A stretch of DNA of 60,708 nucleotides from Balneolaceae bacterium (lineage in GTDB: Bacteria > Bacteroidota > Rhodothermia > Balneolales > Balneolaceae), in the NCBI GenBank assembly GCA_034521495.1, contig JAXHMK010000006.1, forward strand, positions 1-60,708. The letters are read 5' to 3'. The translations under genes and the position numbers were made by a program. The notes beneath the pieces were generated by a model. It had not been told where the DNA came from. It was given only the letters and a program-made list of their open reading frames with translations, and did not search any database. This document shows, piece after piece, positions 54,392-60,708 of this stretch (the stretch's first letter is position 1; each line of letters starts with the position of its first letter).

Positions 54392-54506
54392 ACAGTTCAG
54401 GTTACCAAATTGGATTAGAAAATATTCAAAAAGTAGTGAGTTCGGACTATAAGATTTTTATCTTCGGACAGGAAAATCAATTCACATCAAACCAATCGGT
54501 TTTAAA

Positions 54507-56138
54507 ATGTCCGCAAGCTCACCTGCCAAACCCTCCGTTTCGTATAAAATTTCCTATAGTCATACATTCCGGGATAATGAATACGGAATTACGGATTCGG
54601 CAAGAGAACTCATAGAAGATCTGTTTTTTGAAGTTGGAAAAGGTAAAAAGAGTATCATTAAACGGCTGCAGAGGGCGATAAAAAAATACCCGAAGGTCCC
54701 TCAATTCAAGAATTACCTTATCAAAGAATACCAGGCCGCCGGTAACCAGAAGATGGCGAACGAGGTTATCGAACAGATTTTAAAAGCTCACCCCGATTAT
54801 CTTTTTGGAAAATTAAACAAAGTCCATTCGCTGCTGGATGAGGGAAAAGCGGAACAGGTTCCCGAAATTCTGGGTACAGAGATGGACCTTCAGGCATTGT
54901 ATCCCGAACGGGATGAATTTCATATCGAAGAGGTACTCAAATTCTATTCCATAACCGTTATCTATTTTCTTGAAACCGGGGATCGTGAGCAAGCTGTCGC
55001 CCGGCTTGATCTGCTTGAAGAACTCGATCCCGATGCCCCTGCCGTCCAAATAGCCCGCAACCGGCTTATGATGTACGACATAAAGGAAAACCTTGAAAAA
55101 AGCAGGAAAAAGTGGGAGCACGACAAAAAACATGAACGTACCGTAGAAAGCCGGGGGTACAGAAGGTCCACTCAAACTGATCAAAAACCTGATTTTCATC
55201 ATTCCGAAATTGAATATTTATACACAAACGGTTTTGATATTTCAGAACAGAAGATCCGGGAGATTCTCGCCCTGCCAGAAAATTCACTCGTAAACGACCT
55301 TGAAAACGTTCTGGAGGATGCGGTAAACCGCCACGAGGTTTTGAAAGAAGAAATTCTGCAGAGTGGATGGAACTATGAACGCCATAATTTTGGCAGCCAT
55401 GCGGTTTCCCTTCTTGCTGAAATGGAAAGCACCCAATCCTTGCCAACTGTTTTAGAGCTGTTGCGGCAGGGCGAAGAATTTCTCGAATTCTGGTTTGGCG
55501 ACCGCCTCGAAGAATATTTTGCTGATCCGGTAGCAGTGCTTGCTGAGAACCAACTATCCCTGCTGGACGAATTCCTGAAAGAACCGTACAACAGCTCCTA
55601 TGCCAGAAATATCGCTGTAAGCGCCACAGAAAATATTGCCCGGCAAACGCCGGAGAAGCGGGACTCCATCGTAACAATGTACGAAGACTGGATCAATTTC
55701 CTGCTTAAAAACGAAAAGGATGACTCCCTTTTTGACACCGAGCTTCTGGGTTTTATTGTATGGAGCTGCTTAAATTTAAATGCTGACAGTCTGCTCCCGC
55801 TCATTAAACAGCTCTATCAGAACAACCTGGTTCCAATAAATATGCTTGGAACGTACGAGGAAGTTGAGCGGGACATGCTTCAAACATCACTTTTACCTAC
55901 AGTAGATCCGTTCGATATCTACACCCATTACAAAAAAATCCATACCAATCCGCTGTACGACAAGCCAGATTCCGAATCTGATCATCAGCCTCTTCCGGCA
56001 ACTCCGCCTCCCCTGCCGTCTTTTGATCAGCCCGGTACCGGCAGTCAACCAGCCGTCAACCCCTGGAAAGATGTGGGCCGGAACGATCCCTGCCCGTGCG
56101 GAAGCGGCAGAAAGTATAAGCGGTGTTGTTTGAGATGA
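54507..56138 (+). CDS. Large helical protein with C-terminal SEC-C zinc motif
   Basis: A 543-residue, mostly helical protein. Residues about 40-200 have TPR-like helix pairs (IKRLQRAIKKYPKVPQFKNYLIKEYQ, KLNKVHSLLDEGKAEQVPEIL). The middle (about 230-460) is helical with no recognised domain, except for similarity to proteins that read nucleic acid or protein targets via SEC-C. A Pro-rich linker (LPATPPPLPSF) leads to the C-terminal SEC-C motif DPCPCGSGRKYKRCC with C529, C531, C540 and C541, a zinc knuckle like that of SecA. It lacks other SecA parts. The function is unknown. Confidence 0.82.
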   Translation: MSASSPAKPSVSYKISYSHTFRDNEYGITDSARELIEDLFFEVGKGKKSIIKRLQRAIKKYPKVPQFKNYLIKEYQAAGNQKMANEVIEQILKAHPDYLFGKLNKVHSLLDEGKAEQVPEILGTEMDLQALYPERDEFHIEEVLKFYSITVIYFLETGDREQAVARLDLLEELDPDAPAVQIARNRLMMYDIKENLEKSRKKWEHDKKHERTVESRGYRRSTQTDQKPDFHHSEIEYLYTNGFDISEQKIREILALPENSLVNDLENVLEDAVNRHEVLKEEILQSGWNYERHNFGSHAVSLLAEMESTQSLPTVLELLRQGEEFLEFWFGDRLEEYFADPVAVLAENQLSLLDEFLKEPYNSSYARNIAVSATENIARQTPEKRDSIVTMYEDWINFLLKNEKDDSLFDTELLGFIVWSCLNLNADSLLPLIKQLYQNNLVPINMLGTYEEVERDMLQTSLLPTVDPFDIYTHYKKIHTNPLYDKPDSESDHQPLPATPPPLPSFDQPGTGSQPAVNPWKDVGRNDPCPCGSGRKYKRCCLR

Positions 56139-56141
56139 TAA

Positions 56142-56174
56142 AAACCTCCAAGGTTTTCAAAACCTTGGAGGTTT
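56142..56174. terminator. Perfect 33-nt palindrome after the SEC-C gene
   Basis: Two perfect 16-bp arms (AAACCTCCAAGGTTTT and its complement) surround a single C, starting 4 bp past the stop codon. It shares the layout and central GTTTTCAAAAC with the palindrome at 8014-8046. Confidence 0.7.
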
Positions 56175-56312
56175 GAAGAGGTCCGAAGTTTGACAGACCT
56201 TTCACCTAAACTGGTGCAAGTGTTAAATACGGTATTTCAAAACATAAATTGGAATAAAGGTAGATAATCTCTTCCTGGGAAAAAATCATTCTACAATCAG
56301 TAAGTCGTGGAT

Positions 56313-56358
56313 GTCACTTGTGCCAAGTTTTTTGCAAATGGAGAGGGGCACAAGTGAC
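56313..56358. repeat. Palindromic unit with 12-bp perfect stem
   Basis: GTCACTTGTGCC and GGCACAAGTGAC pair around a 22-base loop. Immediately downstream, ACACTTGCGCC is a third related copy of the arm. This is one more REP-like family, in the 322-bp gap between two plus-strand genes (56175-56496). Nothing else is seen in that gap. Confidence 0.6.
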
Positions 56359-56496
56359 GCTTCGCTTAACACTTGCGCCAGGCGGGGACAAAGTTTTATT
56401 TTGAGACCATAGAAAATAAAATTTTGTAAGGTATTCGGTTTTTCGTGCTCTTACGAATAGAAGAAAACTCATAAAACCGCAATTATATTTAAAACC

Positions 56497-56943
56497 ATGC
56501 AATTGTATCTCTCCCACCTGTTATCCGACATCCGGGCTGCTCACAGAACGAATTCCCCGGAAGAAAAGCCTGAGCCGAAATCAATAGAAGATCATTTCAA
56601 AGATATTGACCGATGGGTTTCCGGCGACGCCGAACAGCCATTGAGCTATTATTGCGGATTGGAGGCAGAAGCTTTTCCACCATCTGACCAACTCAGTGCC
56701 GAACAGATCAGCAAAGTGTGTGATGCGTTTACGGCCATGATCCACACGTGGGGCGCTGATATTGATCTTCCCGATGAGATGCCCCTGAACCGGAAATATG
56801 AGTTGATTGTGGGGTTATTGGATCATGAATTTACACCCTTCAATTACGGCGGATATATATTCGATTTCTGTACCGGCTATGCTCCCGATTGCGAATTGAA
56901 AGAATATTGTCCGTGCCTGGAATTTTGGGAAGAAGACTCCTAA
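56497..56943 (+). CDS. Conserved-looking protein of unknown function
   Basis: A 148-residue soluble protein with no signal peptide or membrane segment. It is acidic and aromatic-rich, with a Pro/Glu-rich linker near residues 18-30. Cysteines cluster at the C-terminus (FCTGYAPDCELKEYCPCLEFW), a spacing that could bind metal, plus CGLEAEAF at about 53-60. I do not recognise the family. The start ATG follows a roughly 30-bp AT-rich stretch. A decayed copy of the CCTCCAAGG repeat follows the stop. Confidence 0.6.
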   Translation: MQLYLSHLLSDIRAAHRTNSPEEKPEPKSIEDHFKDIDRWVSGDAEQPLSYYCGLEAEAFPPSDQLSAEQISKVCDAFTAMIHTWGADIDLPDEMPLNRKYELIVGLLDHEFTPFNYGGYIFDFCTGYAPDCELKEYCPCLEFWEEDS

Positions 56944-57422
56944 AAAAAACCTCCAAGGTGTTCAAAAAATTTAATCGAACCTTAGAGGAATTGCCCCGAC
57001 AGATTTATTACTTCCTCATAATAATCGTTGTTGGCTGTGAATTTATCTGTAGGCTTTTCACTCTGGGCGCCATCGGGATAATCGAACCTTAGAGGAATCA
57101 GGGCTTTAGTCTTATAACCATCCATCCGAAACCTTGCCTGATTTGCCGATCGTTATATCTTCACAGAGAGACAAGACTATGAATTGGAAATCGTGTATGG
57201 AACGCTACAGGCAGATGATTAAACATTTCATATTTTTTAGGGCTGCCGGTGTAACAAAACTGCTTTTCTCGCATCATAACTAATACACAGGACATTAAAA
57301 CAAGAGACGGAACCTTCACTTTTTCAAGCTATCCGGTATGACAACCGGAACATGTTGAAGATGAGAGAATTAAGAAACCCTCTTCAGACTTCCGTTTTGC
57401 TAACTTTTAACATATCAAGACC
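56944..57422. repeat. Intergenic region with a 20-bp direct repeat
   Basis: TAATCGAACCTTAGAGGAAT occurs identically at 56972-56991 and 57079-57098. Just before the first copy is a left half of the CCTCCAAGG palindrome (56950-56965) whose right half has been lost or replaced. The two copies bound a 87-bp segment and could mark an excision or insertion event. No gene is visible in this 479-bp gap. Confidence 0.5.
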
Positions 57423-58937
57423 ATGCCAGATCCAACTCCAATCTCCGTAATCAACCCAATAAGAATTAACCCCGGATTTTTCAGATTTTTACTCCGAAGC
57501 CAGTGGGCGTTTGAACCTATCAGCCTGAATGAACCTCTCAATGATGGAAGCTGGGAGGATGCAGGAACCATGAAGTTCGATAAAGGGTGGATTCTTGCCA
57601 AGAACGATGCCAATTTTCTCTATTTAGCAATTGATGTAACGGCCGATACGGGCAATGACCTTAAAACCGATGATTATTTTTGGCTGACGTTTGATGTAAA
57701 CCGAAACAGAAGTATCAGTTCTAATAAAGATATCAACTTTGCTACGCATCGCGGGCAGCCGGAGAATCTTGCAAAACAGTTCTACCTGGGGCCAGCCCGG
57801 TGGACCGGCTTGCACAGTACAGACTCTGAGGTTCGGCAGGAGTTTGGTGTTTCTGAACATTCGGATGAACCGCACCGCATCTGGAAGTTTAAAATTGAGT
57901 TGAGTGAAATTAATGTAAACCTCTCCTGGCCACTGAGTACGCCACATTCTTTTTTTGGACTCCGTGTGAGCTCCGACACTCCCTCTTTTCGAGAAGACTT
58001 TCCGGATAATTTTTACAAGGATTTTTCCGCTCTTAAACAGATTATATTTTCCAGGAAACCGAGAATTCCCTCCAAAGATATGCACAATATTTTTGGAAGC
58101 ATCGGCCTGATTCCCTCTAAAAAAATTGGGAGTGACGGACGGGCCACTACCGATCCCGGGTATTACGTACATGTGCAAAATGCAGCGTTTGGCGGCACCC
58201 TGAATGTGATCGGGAACCGGAATAAAATTCTCGACATGTGGAGTAAAAACCGGAGAAAGTATAAAGTACTGATTAAAGCACCCGGCTCTTCCTCTTTTGA
58301 AGATCTGATCTCCTCCTGGAACAATTACCGCTGGAACGGAACCGATCACGTTCTTGAAACCTTTTCAGCTACCTCATCCGGGTTTTATCATCTTGCCAAT
58401 CCTTCCAAAGATTACTCGATTGATGATCTTCTCATTCAATTCCCCACGGGTTTTCTGCCCACCGGGAAAGCAACCCTGCGAATTCAGTTTTACAACACCG
58501 TTGGAACCGGTCACTCCAGCAGCGACCGGGAGGATTTAGATATCTACATCGACAATCACCTGCCGGCTGCCGTAATTGAAAAAGTCCTGCACAACGGCTC
58601 TGAAGTGGATGCATGCGCCATTGAGAGTATAGGCCCGGACCCGGATGGATTGCGGTTCAGATTAACTGCCCATGATCCGGAAGGCAATTTAAGAGGGGTC
58701 AGTTTCAGGGCCACCTATGGTGAAAATCAAACCACAGGAATCTACAGTGAAGGATATTCCCCATCCAAAGGAAATTGGAAAGGATTTGAGGATAAACTCC
58801 TGCCGGATACCTGGCGCCCTCCTGTATCCTGTGCATACAGCTTTGTATTAACCGCCAGTGCCCGCACGACAAACGGGTATGGATATATCGGCAGGAGTAC
58901 GTATCACAAAAATCTTACGCTCTTGCTTTGTCATTAA
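57423..58937 (+). CDS. Protein with N-terminal CBM9/DOMON-like beta-sandwich, unknown function
   Basis: A 504-residue beta-rich protein. Residues about 35-190 (ISLNEPLNDGSWEDAGTMKF, NFLYLAIDVTADTG, DDYFWLTFDVNRNRSIS) resemble the carbohydrate-binding CBM9/DOMON-type sandwiches found in surface proteins. The middle (about 245-395) and C-terminal (about 410-500, with PDPDGLRFRLTAHDPEGNLRGVSFRA, like an Ig-type fold) regions are beta domains without recognised families. No signal peptide follows the ATG, which is odd for such a composition; it may be cytosolic or exported without one. A start further upstream is not open. Confidence 0.6.
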   Translation: MPDPTPISVINPIRINPGFFRFLLRSQWAFEPISLNEPLNDGSWEDAGTMKFDKGWILAKNDANFLYLAIDVTADTGNDLKTDDYFWLTFDVNRNRSISSNKDINFATHRGQPENLAKQFYLGPARWTGLHSTDSEVRQEFGVSEHSDEPHRIWKFKIELSEINVNLSWPLSTPHSFFGLRVSSDTPSFREDFPDNFYKDFSALKQIIFSRKPRIPSKDMHNIFGSIGLIPSKKIGSDGRATTDPGYYVHVQNAAFGGTLNVIGNRNKILDMWSKNRRKYKVLIKAPGSSSFEDLISSWNNYRWNGTDHVLETFSATSSGFYHLANPSKDYSIDDLLIQFPTGFLPTGKATLRIQFYNTVGTGHSSSDREDLDIYIDNHLPAAVIEKVLHNGSEVDACAIESIGPDPDGLRFRLTAHDPEGNLRGVSFRATYGENQTTGIYSEGYSPSKGNWKGFEDKLLPDTWRPPVSCAYSFVLTASARTTNGYGYIGRSTYHKNLTLLLCH

Positions 58938-59328
58938 TTTATAGAATCACCTATGAAAAGCCAATGTTTACGCATGGTTTTTAATTTTTGTCGTATCCAA
59001 AGATAATTTCCACCTGACGCTTTAGAATCCCTTAAGAATATTGTGTAGGTTTTTTTAGCACTTTATACACTTGATTATCTTGCGAATATCTCCGAGACAC
59101 TCATCATTGAGACTAACCGGTTCTGTAAAGAGAGCAACAGTGATATCGACCAAAAGAAGAGTAATCTGGAGTTTCAGCTGACGATCATCGCAAAAGATGA
59201 TTTTTCCATTGAAAAGCATTCGTACTTTTCTGCATAAACTTTTACAGTCAATTCTAAACATTTGTACAACCAAATTGGCTGTTTAACTGATTACGGTATT
59301 GAACTCCGCAAAATTTTCAATTAGAACA
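58938..59328. other. Intergenic region with no recognised feature
   Basis: 391 bp. Both strands hold short open stretches around 59050-59275, but neither has a supported start or known motif. The plus-strand stretch (LDYLANISETLIIETNRFC) begins after a TAG without a start codon. Possibly a gene remnant. Confidence 0.3.
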
Positions 59329-60708
59329 TGCGCGACTTAAAACTGTGGATTCTTCTGGCTTTTCTTATAAGTTTTGCAGCCACTTATCCCGGAAGTATTG
59401 TGTTAAAAGATGAGGCGAACTTATATCCGGCAGTCCAATGCTTTTGCCAAGGGCAGTATTCAGGTTGAATATGTGAATCCGCTTACAAAGAATCTACCGA
59501 TATTCGACCAAGTGAATATCCACCGGGCACATCATTGATTATTGCCCCATTTATTTTTATTGGAGGATGGCAACTTGCATTTTGGATGCCTGCTTTGGCT
59601 TTAATATTAGCCGTTATTTTTACAGCATTTCTTCTAAAAAAAGCTGTTATCATCCACTCTTTGCACTTATCCTTTTGATTTACCCGCCGGCTTTAGTGAT
59701 GGCAAGAGTTGTATCAAGTGATGTAATTAGTGCGACGTTGGTGGCATTTGGATGGTTCCTTTTCTGGACGGCATCTCAAATAAATCAAAGCGAGCTTCAT
59801 TTTATCTATTTTTATCTGGATTTCTTGTGAATATCTTTGCTTTTCAGGGAACCAAATGCCTGTTTTTTGCTTCGCTATTTTTAGGTGCTGTGATTAGGAA
59901 GGATCAGGGATGGACGATCATCGTTGGTGGAGTCTTGGACTTATTCATCAGGCTGTATGCAAGCTATATCGTCTTTGGTGACCCACTGTTTACGAAGGAA
60001 AAACTCAGGTTTTTCCATTGATGCAGTTTCGAACAACTTACTCCCTTATCTTACTGCACTTACTATATTTGTACCGGGTGGACTTTTGCTGCTCTTTATA
60101 AAAGGTAAACGTAAATTCGAAGTTATTTCAACAGTCTTCGTTGCTATTTACTTTTTACTTGGTCTATAATTCCAGCTTTTTAACCAGCGGCTTTTTAAAA
60201 AGCCTGTATTAGGCCCGCGATTTTTCATTCCACTGCTACCGGTTCTGGCTTTAGCGATGGCCGAATCAGTTCCGAGACTAATCAACTCCTTTTTCCCGAA
60301 ATTAAAAGTATCAGCAATCTATTCTCCGGTGGTAACTTCTCACCATCACGAGTGGTGTCATTCTCACAAATATTCTTTTTCATGAATGGGCTGAAGTCCA
60401 TGAAAATATCCAGGAAAAAATTGCAGAGCATGTCCCTGAGAATTCTGCAGTGATGACCCAATTCCAGTCAACTCTTACATGATTGGAGTTGCAAGGCTAC
60501 CCCTCACGAGTCAATTTTTTCGAGGTTTTCTCCGGAAGAATTAGAACTAATAGGAGAAGCCTATATAGTTTTTGAGACCATTCCGAGAGTTTGTATTGGA
60601 GAGAAACTGCAGACAGTGAAAACCGGTTTTTGGAAAGTATCCCTTCAGAACCTGTTTTCAATAAAGAATACCTGGATAATTATCACCTGAAAATTTACAG
60701 AACCGATT
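59329..60708 (+). pseudogene. Polytopic membrane glycosyltransferase (GT39/ArnT-like), frameshifted and cut by the window end
   Basis: Starting with MRDLKLWILLAFLISFAATYP, the reading switches frame at least seven times (about 59430, 59495, 59640, 59800, 60008, 60170, 60350 and near 60470). Joined, the pieces give one coherent protein: a first helix, then SIVLKDEAN (acidic loop motif typical of GT-C enzymes), SNAFAKGSIQVEYVNPLT, STDIRPSEYPPGTSLIIAPF, many membrane helices, and a soluble C-terminal tail running to the edge. GT-C enzymes use lipid-linked sugars to glycosylate lipids or proteins. The indels are small and the protein otherwise well kept, so poor sequence at a contig end is the likely cause. 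Confidence 0.65.

Noticed and set aside
59055-59273. 72-codon minus-strand open frame near the right end
   Set aside because: No recognisable domain, no start context, and the opposite strand is equally open over part of it; kept only as a note in the intergenic entry.

Overview
The window reads as a gene-dense chromosomal segment of a Gram-negative member of the Bacteroidota/Balneolota lineage; a Balneolaceae-like marine or halophilic bacterium is my best guess. Supporting signs are an outer membrane (TonB, RND pumps, beta-barrel proteins, many lipoproteins), a FISUMP lipoprotein, moderate GC, acidic proteins, starts without Shine-Dalgarno sequences, and intergenic spaces full of palindromic repeats of a kind common in that group. 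No rRNA, tRNA, CRISPR array or prophage is visible.

Layout. 1-1353: tail of an Hsp33 chaperone gene and a frameshifted type II NADH dehydrogenase. 1404-6847 (minus): A-type Fe-S carrier with an AlbA_2 protein, gpsA-plsY (phospholipid entry), lipA and lipB (lipoylation), tonB. 6977-12975: GH18 lipoprotein, lipoamide dehydrogenase, AGCS symporter, DinB, MarC and a GAF/fRMsr-like protein. 13098-20974: an efflux operon of one adaptor and two RND pumps, preceded by a tandem operator-like repeat. 20975-23230: a dense repeat patch (MITE-like element, 196-bp palindrome), then an acyltransferase pair resembling the GlsB/GlsA or OlsB/OlsA amino-acid-lipid system. 23451-31073: MFS transporter, ABC exporter, outer-membrane barrel, uvrA. 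31443-37922: barrel, secreted and FISUMP proteins, a Gfo/Idh/MocA oxidoreductase and a tandem pair of secreted amidohydrolases, one lacking its metal ligands. 38127-39007: a REP-associated HUH (Y1) transposase bracketed by two matching inverted-repeat pairs. 39016-49667: metK, beta-helix lipoprotein, ruvB, ppk1, an ECF sigma/anti-sigma pair, radC, and AMP nucleosidase divergent from a NUDIX hydrolase. 50240-58937: secreted duplicated-domain protein, peroxiredoxin-topA, SEC-C protein, two unknown proteins. 59329-60708: a frameshifted membrane glycosyltransferase.

Themes. Housekeeping functions in lipid synthesis, lipoate, DNA repair and topology (uvrA, ruvB, radC, topA), SAM synthesis and polyphosphate are interspersed with envelope and efflux functions. 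Both broken genes lie at the extreme ends of the window and carry several frameshifts each, while the interior is intact. Low-quality sequence at contig ends is therefore a likelier explanation than real decay.

The most noteworthy material is the RAYT with its flanking REP pairs plus several other palindrome families, the catalytically stripped amidohydrolase paralogue, the N-acyl/O-acyl lipid pair, the dual-RND operon with altered proton-relay residues, and the 13-bp divergent junction of amn and a NUDIX gene.
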